Below, one piece after another: positions 18,399-27,120 of a DNA stretch of 64,000 bases (its first letter is position 1; each line of letters opens with the position of its first letter). Made by a program: the position numbers and the translations under genes. The notes below the pieces were generated by a model. The model saw only the letters and a list, made by a program, of their open reading frames with translations. It did not search any database and was not told the origin of the DNA. Origin of the DNA: Alcaligenes faecalis (GTDB lineage Bacteria > Pseudomonadota > Gammaproteobacteria > Burkholderiales > Burkholderiaceae_B); NCBI RefSeq assembly GCF_009497775.1, contig NZ_CP031012.1, forward strand, positions 3,313,235 to 3,377,234. The letters are read 5' to 3'.

Positions 18399-18493
18399 GC
18401 AGGGAAACTACTGACGCATGTCCTTGATGAGATAAAGGAAAGCCGCATCAATAGCTTAAGTCTAAACTAGCGCAATCCCTTATAAAAACGATA

Positions 18494-18523
18494 TTTGATT
18501 TTATAATTTATACAGTATACTGA
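18494..18523 (+). promoter_or_regulatory. picB promoter with PicR operator
   Basis: The string ACAGTATACTGA (18512-18523) is, on the minus strand, TCAGTATACTGT, again of the form TCAG-N4-CTNN. It embeds TATACT (18516-18521) as a likely -10, with TTTGAT (18494-18499) 16 bases upstream as a weak -35. An alternative -10 is TATAAT at 18502. Together with the site at 18368 this gives the two PicR sites reported for the picB-picT1 intergenic region. Confidence 0.7.
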
Positions 18524-18552
18524 CTAATTGAAAGCACAACCCGGAGACAACT

Positions 18553-18867
18553 TTGAACTGGATAAAAATTTCCGAAACCGATGCCATCGACAACGAAGAG
18601 TCCCTGGCAATCGAGTGGGAAGGCAAGAAACTGGCCCTGCACAAACTGGATGACGAGTTCCACCTGACCGACAACGTCTGTACCCACCAATATGCCCTGC
18701 TGTCCGACGGCTATCTGGAAGACGGTTGTGTGGAATGTCCCCTGCATCAGGCCAAGTTCTGTTTGCGCACTGGCAAGGCCATGAACGCCCCTGCCACGGT
18801 GGACATCAAGGTCTATCCGCTGCGCATTGAAGGCAACGATATTCTGGCCGACTTGAGTCAGGCCTGA
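18553..18867 (+). CDS. picB1: Rieske ferredoxin component of 6-hydroxypicolinate 3-monooxygenase
   Basis: A 104-residue Rieske [2Fe-2S] ferredoxin with the ligands CTH and CPLH spaced as in ring-hydroxylating systems. It carries electrons from the reductase PicB2 to the oxygenase PicB3/B4. The start is TTG 18553, preceded by GGAGA five bases upstream; no ATG lies in a suitable position. It is the first gene of the rightward picB operon, about 25 bases after the predicted transcription start, and is followed by picB2 after 31 bases. Confidence 0.9.
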   Translation: MNWIKISETDAIDNEESLAIEWEGKKLALHKLDDEFHLTDNVCTHQYALLSDGYLEDGCVECPLHQAKFCLRTGKAMNAPATVDIKVYPLRIEGNDILADLSQA

Positions 18868-18898
18868 GCTTTTTTCTGCTGACGAGACCTGCAACATC

Positions 18899-20176
18899 AT
18901 GGCACACCACACTTCCGTACTGATCATCGGCGCTGGCCAAGCGGCTTCGGTGCTGGCGCGCGAACTGCGCGGCCTGGGCTTTAGCGGCAGCATCACTTTA
19001 GTGGGGGATGAAACACCCCTCCCCTACGAGCGCCCGCCACTGTCCAAAGACGTGCTCAAGTCCAGCGCGACCACTGACAGCGTGTTTTTGCAAAAAGCCG
19101 AGTTCTATCAAGAACAAAATATTGAACTCTTGCTGGGCACCAGCGTGCAGTCCCTGGATTGCGCCACGCGTCAGGCAAGCTTGAGCAATGGCCAGACCTG
19201 GAGCTTTGAGCACGCGGTGCTGGCCACAGGCGGCGCGGCCCGCGAACTGGCTCTGCTGCCTGCCAGCCAGGCCAACGCCCTGTATCTGCGCACACTGGAC
19301 GATGCCCTGAGCCTGCAAGCCCGTCTGCATCCCGGTTTGCGCGCCCTGGTGGTTGGTGGCGGCTTCATGGGTCTGGAACTGGCTTCTACCGCCAGCGAAA
19401 CCGGCGCACAGGTCACTGTCATTGAAGCGAATGAACGTCTGCTGGCCCGCAACGCCCCTGCGCTGCTGTCGCAATGGTTGCTGGAGCGCTTCGAGTCGCA
19501 AGGCATCACCGTGCGCTTGGGTCAGGGAGTACGTCAGGCCCACTTTGTGGCTGAAAACGAACATCCCGTTCAGCTGGAGCTGAATGATGGCCAGACCTTG
19601 AATGGCGATCTGGCTATTGTGGCCGCCGGTCTGACGGCGAATTCTGCCTTGGCCCGGGCCAGTGGCATTGCCGTCGACGATATGACAGCCGGGATTATTG
19701 TGGATCGCCAGGGTCGCACCAGTGTGGCGGGCGTTTATGCGGCGGGCGATTGCGCCACGCAGATTTGCCCCGACACCTCCGTGCGCACGCGCACCGAATC
19801 CTGGCAGAACGCCAATGAACAAGCTCGTCAGGTAGCCCACGCCATTGCCGGGCAGGATGCCCCTGCGGCACCTGTCAGTTGGTTCTGGACGGATGTGCTC
19901 GGTTGCAACATTCAGATGTTGGGCCAAGGCAGCCCGGATCTGGACTATCAGGTACGCGGCGTCATGGACAGCCAGGGCGATGCCATCAGCTTCATGTTGC
20001 TGGCTTTCGAGGGCCAGCATCTGCGACACGCGATTGGCGTCAATGCCGGTGCGGATCTACGCGCCTTGCGCAGCATCATGGAACAGGACTTGCCTGTAGA
20101 TCCGGCCATCGTGCTGGACCCGGCAAGCAAGTTGCGCCAGTACGTGAAAGAAGCGGCTCGTACGGCCCAAGTCTAA
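18899..20176 (+). CDS. picB2: FAD/NAD(P)H ferredoxin reductase of the PicB monooxygenase
   Basis: This 425-residue flavoprotein has the FAD-binding GAGQAASVLARELR at the N-terminus, an NAD(P)H-binding VVGGGFMGLELASTA near residue 150, and the second FAD motif VYAAGDCA near residue 280. It also has the C-terminal reductase domain of BphA4/rhodocoxin-type reductases. It takes electrons from NAD(P)H and feeds the Rieske ferredoxin PicB1. Length is normal for the family. It lies between the ferredoxin gene and the oxygenase subunit genes in one transcription unit. Confidence 0.92.
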   Translation: MAHHTSVLIIGAGQAASVLARELRGLGFSGSITLVGDETPLPYERPPLSKDVLKSSATTDSVFLQKAEFYQEQNIELLLGTSVQSLDCATRQASLSNGQTWSFEHAVLATGGAARELALLPASQANALYLRTLDDALSLQARLHPGLRALVVGGGFMGLELASTASETGAQVTVIEANERLLARNAPALLSQWLLERFESQGITVRLGQGVRQAHFVAENEHPVQLELNDGQTLNGDLAIVAAGLTANSALARASGIAVDDMTAGIIVDRQGRTSVAGVYAAGDCATQICPDTSVRTRTESWQNANEQARQVAHAIAGQDAPAAPVSWFWTDVLGCNIQMLGQGSPDLDYQVRGVMDSQGDAISFMLLAFEGQHLRHAIGVNAGADLRALRSIMEQDLPVDPAIVLDPASKLRQYVKEAARTAQV

Positions 20177-20242
20177 GAAAGAGAAGCGGCCTGCGCCGCC
20201 TCGTCATCACGAATCATTAAAGAGTTATCAGAGGAGAACCCC

Positions 20243-21532
20243 ATGTATCAGACGCAAACGGTGATAGGCCAGACGGTCGGGTCCAAAGACCGCCCTGTCG
20301 AGGAATGCACCTGGCCCGAGGACGTGCTCAACACCATTCCGGATTGGGTCTACACCAGCAACGACATCTACAACCGCGAGATGGAACGCATTTTCCACGG
20401 TGACACCTGGAACTTTGTGGCCCTGGAAGCAGAAATCCCCGATTCGGGCGACTACAAGCGCTCGTATGTGGGTTCCACACCGGTGGTAGTGGCTCGCGCG
20501 GAAGATGGCAGCATCAACGTGTTTGAAAACCGCTGCGCACACCGTGGCGCCGAGTTCTGCCGCCACAACCAGGGCAATACCAATGAGTTTGTTTGCCCCT
20601 ATCACCAGTGGTCTTACAGCCTGAAGGGGGATCTGCAAGGGATTCCTTTCAAGCGCGGTGCGAATAAAGAAGGCGGCATGCCGCGCAGCTTCAAGAACTC
20701 CGAGCATGGTCTGAAAAAGCTACATGTGACAACGCACAATGGCGTGATTTTTGCGTCCTACAGCGACAAGGTCGAACCGATTACGGAATACCTGACACCT
20801 GAAATCCTGAAGGATTTCGAGGCCGTATTCCCCGGCAAGAAGCTGAAGATTCTGGGTTACTACCGTAACGAGCTGCCTTGCAACTGGAAGATGTACCACG
20901 AGAACCTGAAAGACCCGTACCACGCTACCTTGCTGCACTCTTTCCTGGTGGTGTTCGGTCTGCTGGTGGCGGGCAACAAGTCGCAGATGTATGTGGACCC
21001 TGTGCATGGTCGTCACGGCTATATGGCATCGGCCAAGTCCGAGGACAAGTACGCCGAGGTCAGCGAGGACAACAAGAAGGAAATGCGTTCGTTTGTGGAC
21101 GATATGCGTTTGCGCGATGAGCGTTTCCTGGACTACATCAAGGAGTTTGATTCGCCTTGGTCGGTCACCATGCAAACGATCTGGCCCAACCTGATTGTTC
21201 AGCGCGAGATGAATACGCTGGGTGTGCGTCAGATTGTGCCCAATGGCCCCAACAGCCTGATCATGCAATGGACCATGTTTGGCTATGAGGACGATACCGA
21301 GGAGATGACTCGTCACCGTCTGCGTCAGGGCAACCTGATGGGTCCTGCCGGTTTCCTGGGTCTGGAAGACAACGAGGCCATGAAGTTTGTGCAGGAAGGG
21401 GTACGTCGTTCCAGCAGCGAGGTGAACATCATCAAGCTCGATGAGAGCAAGCTGGGTACGTCCAATACGCTGATCTCGGAAGCGGCTATTCGCTCCATGT
21501 ACCAGTACTACCGCCAAGTGATGGATCTGTAA
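20243..21532 (+). CDS. picB3: Rieske oxygenase large (alpha) subunit of 6-hydroxypicolinate monooxygenase
   Basis: A 429-residue ring-hydroxylating oxygenase alpha subunit. The Rieske centre has CAHRGAEFC and CPYHQW near residues 95-120. The mononuclear iron site has the DPYHATLLH arrangement near residue 226. In the published pathway the four-component enzyme adds one oxygen atom at C3 of 6-hydroxypicolinate, giving 3,6-dihydroxypicolinate, so it acts as a monooxygenase although built like a dioxygenase. AGAGGAG precedes the ATG. The beta-subunit gene follows 13 bases after the stop. Confidence 0.92.
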   Translation: MYQTQTVIGQTVGSKDRPVEECTWPEDVLNTIPDWVYTSNDIYNREMERIFHGDTWNFVALEAEIPDSGDYKRSYVGSTPVVVARAEDGSINVFENRCAHRGAEFCRHNQGNTNEFVCPYHQWSYSLKGDLQGIPFKRGANKEGGMPRSFKNSEHGLKKLHVTTHNGVIFASYSDKVEPITEYLTPEILKDFEAVFPGKKLKILGYYRNELPCNWKMYHENLKDPYHATLLHSFLVVFGLLVAGNKSQMYVDPVHGRHGYMASAKSEDKYAEVSEDNKKEMRSFVDDMRLRDERFLDYIKEFDSPWSVTMQTIWPNLIVQREMNTLGVRQIVPNGPNSLIMQWTMFGYEDDTEEMTRHRLRQGNLMGPAGFLGLEDNEAMKFVQEGVRRSSSEVNIIKLDESKLGTSNTLISEAAIRSMYQYYRQVMDL

Positions 21533-21545
21533 GACGAGCTGACTT

Positions 21546-22064
21546 ATGAAAATGGATTTTTCTTTCAAACCCGCCCAGGTTTCTGTTGAGCGTGCTTTGG
21601 CGTTGAAGGCGGAAATTGAGCTTTTCAATGCCGAGTACTGTGCCACTTTGGATCGTGGCAATGTTGAGGACTGGCCCATGTTTTTTGTGGAGGACGCGGT
21701 TTACCGGGTCACTTCACGCGAGAACGCGGATCTGAATTTGCCAGTGGGTCTGGTTTATGCCGAAGGGCGCGACATGATGCACGATCGTGCGGTGGCAATT
21801 GCCCGCACACAGATGTATGCCCCACGCTACATGCTGCATCTGGTCACGGATGTTCGTGTGATCAGCGAGGCAGACAGTGGCGACATTGAGGCCGAGGGTA
21901 ATTTCATGCTGATGCAGACTTTGGTGGAAGGGCCTTCCACGGTGCATCTGGTGGGTAATTATTTTGATACGTTCACGCGTGTGGATGGTCGTTTGATGCT
22001 CAAGGAGCGTCAGGTGATTTTTGATACGTCCATCCTGGCGAATGATCTGGTGTTTCCGGTGTAA
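21546..22064 (+). CDS. picB4: Rieske oxygenase small (beta) subunit of 6-hydroxypicolinate monooxygenase
   Basis: A 172-residue protein of the ring-hydroxylating dioxygenase beta-subunit family (SnoaL-like cone fold), with the typical N-terminal segment EIELFNAEYCATLDRGNVEDWP and the DRAVAIARTQMYAPRYMLHLV region. It has no cofactor and stabilises the alpha3beta3 hexamer. It is the last gene of the picB operon: a strong terminator follows 80 bases downstream and then about 1.4 kb without a credible gene. Confidence 0.9.
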   Translation: MKMDFSFKPAQVSVERALALKAEIELFNAEYCATLDRGNVEDWPMFFVEDAVYRVTSRENADLNLPVGLVYAEGRDMMHDRAVAIARTQMYAPRYMLHLVTDVRVISEADSGDIEAEGNFMLMQTLVEGPSTVHLVGNYFDTFTRVDGRLMLKERQVIFDTSILANDLVFPV

Positions 22065-22145
22065 GCGTTCTTTCTTACGTCTGGTTTGTTGGTTTTTTAT
22101 AGCTGTTTCCGAGCCACTTGAGTCAGAGGGTCTTCTGATTCCTTT

Positions 22146-22181
22146 AAGCACCTTTCTTTGTTGAAGGGTGCTTTTTTTTGC
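22146..22181 (+). terminator. terminator of the picB operon
   Basis: An 11-bp stem (22146-22156 with 22163-22173, one G-T pair), a 6-base loop and a run of eight T residues, about 80 bases after the picB4 stop. Confidence 0.9.
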
Positions 22182-22310
22182 TTATTTTTTGAGAAGTGGG
22201 ATGAGAGTTTGGAGCTGTTAGTGCAGGTTGAGGGGGAAGATTGATGGATCTGAAGGGGGGTGGGTCAATGGAAGATTGATCCTGGAGGTGAAAGAAGGCT
22301 CTGTGAAGAC

Positions 22311-22543
22311 GCCATTCAGTCAGCCTGCTGGGGTGTTGGGGCTGAGCACTTGCCGGTGCTGCGCACCGGTGCCCTTGTCAGGAGATAGCTACGGGCGCAT
22401 CCTGAACTCGCCGGGTACTTGGTCCCCCAGACCAAGTACAAGCGTCCGGCTCAAACAGCAGGATGCTTGCACCCCTACGCTATCTCCTGACCGCGGCAAG
22501 TACTCTGATCCGCCCCAACACCCCAGCAGGCTGACTGAACGGC
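22311..22543 (+). repeat. large folded palindromic element, copy A
   Basis: A 233-base multi-stem inverted repeat. The outer stem of 32 bp (22311-22342 with 22512-22543, one mismatch) encloses a side hairpin CCGGTG-CTGCG-CACCGG (22353-22369). Next come a 13-bp stem (22377-22389 with 22479-22491), an 8-bp stem (22397-22404 with 22459-22466), a 5-bp stem GCCGG/CCGGC and an apical 10-bp hairpin (22415-22424 with 22430-22439). Unpaired blocks TGCCCTT, AACTCG, AAGCGT, CTCAAA and TTGCACCCC recur in copy B. No transposase lies nearby. It behaves like a structured RNA or a single-stranded-DNA fold. Function unknown. Confidence 0.85.
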
Positions 22544-22978
22544 TCACAATGGCTTTTTATCTACCAGTCTCTTACGACCGACAGACTCCTTGAACCAACA
22601 GGGCCTCTTGCCTTGCTCTTCTGCGTTTCCTAAGCGCTTATCGTTCCGCTCCTCTGCACCCCCTAAAACCTTATCGTCTTGCCCTTTTGCATTCACTAAA
22701 TGGGCTTCGTCACATCAACAACTCAAAAGCCGAGAGCAGAACTAACTCGCTGATTGACTGCGTGACCTGTCCTGATTGCACACCAAGATCTCTACTCATT
22801 CACGGGATCTCTAAACACACACTCCACTGCCACTCTTCGTTTTACTTTCCCCCTAAACACAAAAGAGCAATTAAAAAAACCACATCTAAACTGATACCCC
22901 AAACCCCGAGAACATTCAGCCTCAGCCACAGCAAACCCCATCCAATCTGAGCCCCCGCCTTTCATTCCACCTCTGTAA
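22544..22978. other. non-coding spacer between the two folded elements
   Basis: About 435 bases with no credible coding frame and lower GC content than the genes around it, becoming A-rich from about 22850. No terminator, RNA gene or mobile-element end was recognised here. Short open frames lack ribosome-binding sites and known domains. Confidence 0.5.
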
Positions 22979-23282
22979 GTGCCGTTTGGGCTTTAAACCG
23001 TGTTGCTTGTTTTCTTGTGGGGCCCGGGTACGGCTTGGCGGGCGAGTCAGGGCTCTTGCCGCCGGCAGAGTGCTGGGGCGGGATGCAAGGGTCGTGCTGT
23101 TTGAGGAGCACGCTTGCGGTTTGTCCGGGGGACAAACCGCGCTCCGAGTTCACGACCCGCCCGCCCCAGCACTCTGACAAGGGCACCCACGCGCAGCGTG
23201 GGCAAGGGCCCCGCCAAGACAAGCCGTACCCGGGCCCCACAAGAAAACTATCCGCCGCCCTCACGCAAAGCCCAAACGGCAC
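22979..23282 (-). repeat. large folded palindromic element, copy B (opposite orientation)
   Basis: A 304-base multi-stem inverted repeat. The outer arms are 22979-22994 with 23267-23282 (16 bp), and the main stem is 23010-23037 with 23220-23247 (28 bp). Read on the minus strand it has the same order as copy A: a side hairpin CCCACG-CTGCG-CGTGGG, TGCCCTTGTCAG, a 16-bp stem, GGGTCG/CGACCC flanked by TGAACTCG and CTCAAACAGCA, GGAGC/GCTCC with bulge AAGCGT, an apical hairpin (23116-23126 with 23130-23140) and TTGCATCCC. Stem sequences differ from copy A, but pairing is kept. Confidence 0.85.
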
Positions 23283-23578
23283 GCCCAGAAGAAAGCCCCC
23301 TCAAAAAACAGCGACGTCCTCGGCAACCCTTGAACCCAAAACTCAAAGCCCAAAAAAACAAATACACCGCGTTTAAAAACCAGGACCAAGGGTTTAAAAC
23401 CAACAATATCAATTTGACACCATCTGCTATATTTTTTTGACGCAGGCCAAGGTACCCCCCCCATCAGCCCTGCCCCGACGCAGCAACAATGAACGCCCCA
23501 CTCGAATCAAACTGTTTCCTCTACCTCGGGGGCCATTCAGTGCAAACAATATCTCGCGCATTCAACACCTGCTCAACA
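23283..23578. other. upstream region of the autotransporter gene
   Basis: About 300 bases without a gene. It holds two similar GTTTAAAA-CCA strings (about 23369 and 23391), a TTGACA-like hexamer at 23413 and an AT-rich stretch before 23440. A promoter for the autotransporter probably lies here, but no -10/-35 pair with normal spacing can be named. Confidence 0.4.
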
Positions 23579-26500
23579 ATGAAACTAACAAAACTGTATG
23601 CCGCCCTGGCACTCGCCATTGCCCCACTGTCTGCTCACGCCCTGGAAGACAGAGCCGTCACAGACGCATCGGGACGCACCGTATTTATCGCGCGGTTTTT
23701 TGACATGGGCGATGGCCCATTCGACGAACGCCACAACACGTCCTACTGGAGCTGGCAAGGACATGAAGCCTACAAAAACGAGATCGTTGACGGCATAGGC
23801 TACTGGACTGAAATACTCCAGACCCAAGGTGCCAATCCCCCAACCATCATCAATATCGGCACCATTAATATGCCAGGCAATGCCTACGGTGGCTCACCCA
23901 CAGCAAACGACGGCCAAAGCGCATTGACGCAAATGCAGCAGAGCATATTCGGTCTGTCGCCAGCCGAAGGTACGCTACCACTCGGCGGGCATGGTTTTTT
24001 TGGCCTGGGCCAAGACGACTACGCAAGCAACCCAGCATTCACACAAACACCCCTGACTGGTAAAGACAGCGTACTCCTGACGGCTATCCACGAAGTTGCC
24101 CATGGGCTAGGCGTGACCAGCCATGTGATAAACAAAGGCGACAACTATGACATACAGCCGTATTTCACAAGCCAGCTGACCAGTTGGGCGCAACTGCTAA
24201 GGGACGACAACGGCAATCCAGCACAGGCAGACCAGAAGATTCTGTGTAATGGCTGCGACACCTCCTACGATCCTGATGCCTTCGACTTGCGTCAGGACAA
24301 GGGTTTTCTGATCGGTGCCAACATCGAGCAAGTTCTGGCCGGTGGCCTGCGTGGTGTTCCCGTAAAAATACTGGGAGAGGACGGCAGCATAGATAACAAC
24401 TTCATGAGCCATATCGAGCTTCGAAACAGCGTCATGAGCCACCAGAGATACCGTAACTATTCGGGTTTCATGGAGGCTGAGCTGGCGGCTCTGCAAGACC
24501 TGGGCTACACCATTGACCGGGCCAACTTCTTCGGACGCTCGATCTACGGCGATGGCCTTGAGCTGGTGAATACACAAGGTTTCTTTGCACGCAATGCCGA
24601 AGGCACGCAATACCTTCCAGGCCAATACAACCAATCCACATTAGGCTTGGGCCTGCATATCTATGGCAGCAATAATCAGGTCCGACAAGCCGCTGACCTG
24701 TTGGCAGCAGGATCAGGCGGTGCAGGCATACGGATCGATGGCGAGAACAACACCCTTGTCATCGACTCAGGTGTCAAAATCTACGCCGATGGTCTGAACG
24801 GGCAAGGCATTCAATTTGCCTACGGACGTGGGCACACACTGGTTCATCGCGGTGACATCCAAGCGACCGGCTCTCAGGGCGTAGGCCTGCGTTTTGACTT
24901 TGGCACCAACTCGCTAGGCAACGTGGTCGAGCGACGTGGATCCTACATCCGCAGCATCAAGGGCGTCGATCAGGCCCTGCTCCCCGAACTGAACGGCCCC
25001 CTGGTTCAACAAGCCGACATTAGCGGACGAGTTGCAGGCCAGGAAGCGGCCATCCTGATTTCCGACAATGCCTACGTCGGGCGCATCAACCTGATGCAAG
25101 GCGCCCAGATTGAAGGCGATATCATTTCGCACTATGCAGAGCGCGACAACAACAACCAGCTACGCCTGACCACGCTGTCCTTTGGTCAGGCTGCGGACAC
25201 AATGGGCCGCAGCATTGATCAGCCCGATGCCACATTCCACCTGAGCTACGCCGGTAACATCACAGGCAAAGACAATCTGACTCTGTCATTTGACGGCGGC
25301 ACAACAAAGCTGGATGGCACCTTGCAGGTCCACAGCGCCACCATCCAGGAAGCGGCAACATTGGGCGGGAATGCCAGCTTCGATCTGGCCAGCGGTCAGG
25401 CCCTGATTAACGCTGGCACCCTGACGCCCGGCAACTCCATCGGGGGCATCCAGGTAAATGGCGACTTCCAGCAAACAGCAACAGGCCAACTGGTAGCCGA
25501 GTTTGATGGCAAAGGCGGCCACGACACGCTTGCCGTCAGTGGCAATGCGGACCTGGCTGGCGCGCTGAAGCTGACGCCTTTGGCAGACTGGTATCAAAAC
25601 TCCTGGTCCGTCGACACAGGCTCGTTTGTGGAAGCAGCCAGCTACAACGGCAGCTTTGACGCCACACAGATCACCGCCGTATCGCCCACCTTGCAGTTTG
25701 ACGCGGCACCCTTGGGCAACGAACGCTACCGCTTGTCTGCCACCCGAGCCGACAATGCCTACAGCCAGTATGGCCGCAACGACAACCAGCGCGAGGCCGG
25801 CAAGGCTTTGTTCAAACTAGCCGCCGCCGGAACGGCACCCGCACAAGCCCTGTTCCAGACACTCGATTTCTCGGCCACGGACGGCTCACAAATACCCGCT
25901 GCTCTGGACCAGATTTCACCCGCTGGCTATAGCGCTGCCATGGCCGCCTCCCTGATGCATGAGCGTTCGATCATGCAAACCGCCCGCCAAGGCCTGAGCC
26001 AAAGCATGTTGCGGCCCGGCACCGACTGGCAGGGCTACGCTCTGGTATTCGGTTCAAGTGGCGATCAAAACACGCGCGGGTCCATGCTTGGCTACGATGC
26101 CAACAGCTACGGCCTGATCGTTGGAGCCGGGCGCGCTCTGGAGTCGGCCCCTGACTTGGCCGTAGGAGCCCAGCTTGATGTTTCCGATCTGTCGGTCAAA
26201 CCGGATGCCCCTTACTCCGGCAAGAGCAAAGCCACCGCGTTCGGCCTTGCCGCCCATCTGCAATACCGCCCCGGTACACGGGAAGGTCTTTTCGCATTCA
26301 GCGGACTGCGCCTGGGCCTGGAACAAGCCGATATGCGCAGACAGATTGCCATTGGAGACTACCAGGCCACGCACTCGTCTGACTGGACGGGACGCAATCT
26401 GTCGATTGACGCCGGCACAGGCTACCTTTGGCAACTGAGCCCCTCGTTTTCGGTAGGCCCTTTTGCCAGCATGAATTACGCCCTGGTATCCCGCCCATCG

Positions 26501-26881
26501 GTCGACGAATCGGGCAACGACGCCACGCGTCTTCACCTGAACAGCAAGCGCGTAGACGCCTTGCGCTCCAGCCTGGGGATGACGGCCGAATGGAATCGCG
26601 ATCTGGCTGATGGCAGCAAGCTGGCCGTGAACCTGGACCTTGGCTGGAATCACGAATGGCTGGATCGCGACCTGACTCAAACAGCCCGTTTCGCCATTGC
26701 GTCCACGGATACGGCGTTCAATACCCGCAATAGCGTGCTCCCCCGCGACACCATGAGCGTTCGAACCGGCCTGACCTGGCAACGCAGTGAGCGTCTGTCG
26801 ATTGGCACCGGCATCAGCTCACAGTTCGGAGGCGGATATTCGTCGCTGCAAGGACAGGTGAATCTGCGCTGGGCGTTTTAA
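23579..26881 (+). CDS. autotransporter with a metzincin-type zinc protease passenger
   Basis: A 1100-residue exported protein. ATG 23579 gives a clean signal peptide (MKLTKLYAALALAIAPLSAHA). Residues 171-182 read HEVAHGLGVTSH, the HExxHxxGxxxH zinc site of metzincins, and NSVMSH near residue 284 resembles a Met-turn. The middle part shows passenger beta-helix features (AGTLTPGNSIGGI). The last 280 residues form an autotransporter beta-barrel ending in the aromatic residue of NLRWAF. Autotransporter proteases are usually serine proteases, so a metalloprotease passenger is uncommon. The gene lies between picB4 and picF and has no evident link to pyridine metabolism. No strong ribosome-binding site is visible. 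Substrate unknown. Confidence 0.9.
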   Translation: MKLTKLYAALALAIAPLSAHALEDRAVTDASGRTVFIARFFDMGDGPFDERHNTSYWSWQGHEAYKNEIVDGIGYWTEILQTQGANPPTIINIGTINMPGNAYGGSPTANDGQSALTQMQQSIFGLSPAEGTLPLGGHGFFGLGQDDYASNPAFTQTPLTGKDSVLLTAIHEVAHGLGVTSHVINKGDNYDIQPYFTSQLTSWAQLLRDDNGNPAQADQKILCNGCDTSYDPDAFDLRQDKGFLIGANIEQVLAGGLRGVPVKILGEDGSIDNNFMSHIELRNSVMSHQRYRNYSGFMEAELAALQDLGYTIDRANFFGRSIYGDGLELVNTQGFFARNAEGTQYLPGQYNQSTLGLGLHIYGSNNQVRQAADLLAAGSGGAGIRIDGENNTLVIDSGVKIYADGLNGQGIQFAYGRGHTLVHRGDIQATGSQGVGLRFDFGTNSLGNVVERRGSYIRSIKGVDQALLPELNGPLVQQADISGRVAGQEAAILISDNAYVGRINLMQGAQIEGDIISHYAERDNNNQLRLTTLSFGQAADTMGRSIDQPDATFHLSYAGNITGKDNLTLSFDGGTTKLDGTLQVHSATIQEAATLGGNASFDLASGQALINAGTLTPGNSIGGIQVNGDFQQTATGQLVAEFDGKGGHDTLAVSGNADLAGALKLTPLADWYQNSWSVDTGSFVEAASYNGSFDATQITAVSPTLQFDAAPLGNERYRLSATRADNAYSQYGRNDNQREAGKALFKLAAAGTAPAQALFQTLDFSATDGSQIPAALDQISPAGYSAAMAASLMHERSIMQTARQGLSQSMLRPGTDWQGYALVFGSSGDQNTRGSMLGYDANSYGLIVGAGRALESAPDLAVGAQLDVSDLSVKPDAPYSGKSKATAFGLAAHLQYRPGTREGLFAFSGLRLGLEQADMRRQIAIGDYQATHSSDWTGRNLSIDAGTGYLWQLSPSFSVGPFASMNYALVSRPSVDESGNDATRLHLNSKRVDALRSSLGMTAEWNRDLADGSKLAVNLDLGWNHEWLDRDLTQTARFAIASTDTAFNTRNSVLPRDTMSVRTGLTWQRSERLSIGTGISSQFGGGYSSLQGQVNLRWAF

Positions 26882-26917
26882 CAGTCCACGCCCTCACACG
26901 GACCTGAACAGAAACTA

Positions 26918-26954
26918 TAAAAAAGCCCCCGAGAGTCGTTCGACTCTCAGGGGC
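26918..26954 (-). terminator. terminator of the picCEDF operon
   Basis: A 14-bp stem with one mismatch (26925-26938 with 26941-26954); on the minus strand it is followed by a run of T residues. It lies about 165 bases beyond the picF stop. The stem could also slow transcription arriving from the autotransporter gene, but the plus strand lacks a T-run. Confidence 0.8.
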
Positions 26955-27120
26955 ACAGGTCCGATAGCCTGCCCCCAAGCGGCAGACCACCGATACTCAA
27001 TCACCAATCTGTAGAAACAGACCAGTTAAAAGACGACACAGGCTCCGTCAATCAAACTGCTAAAAAATGACGAAGCACATCGTTCTTCTCAAAGACTCAA
27101 AAGTTTAAAAACCCCGAGTC

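Noticed and set aside
22228..22593. Open frames across the palindromic elements (also 22962-23282, 23017-23376 and 23114-23440) as genes
   Set aside because: They run through inverted repeats, lack ribosome-binding sites and known domains, and appear on both strands, as expected for GC-rich palindromes.
22311..23282. Integron attC sites or insertion-sequence ends
   Set aside because: No integrase or transposase is present, stems are far longer than attC, and no cassette structure or target duplication is visible.
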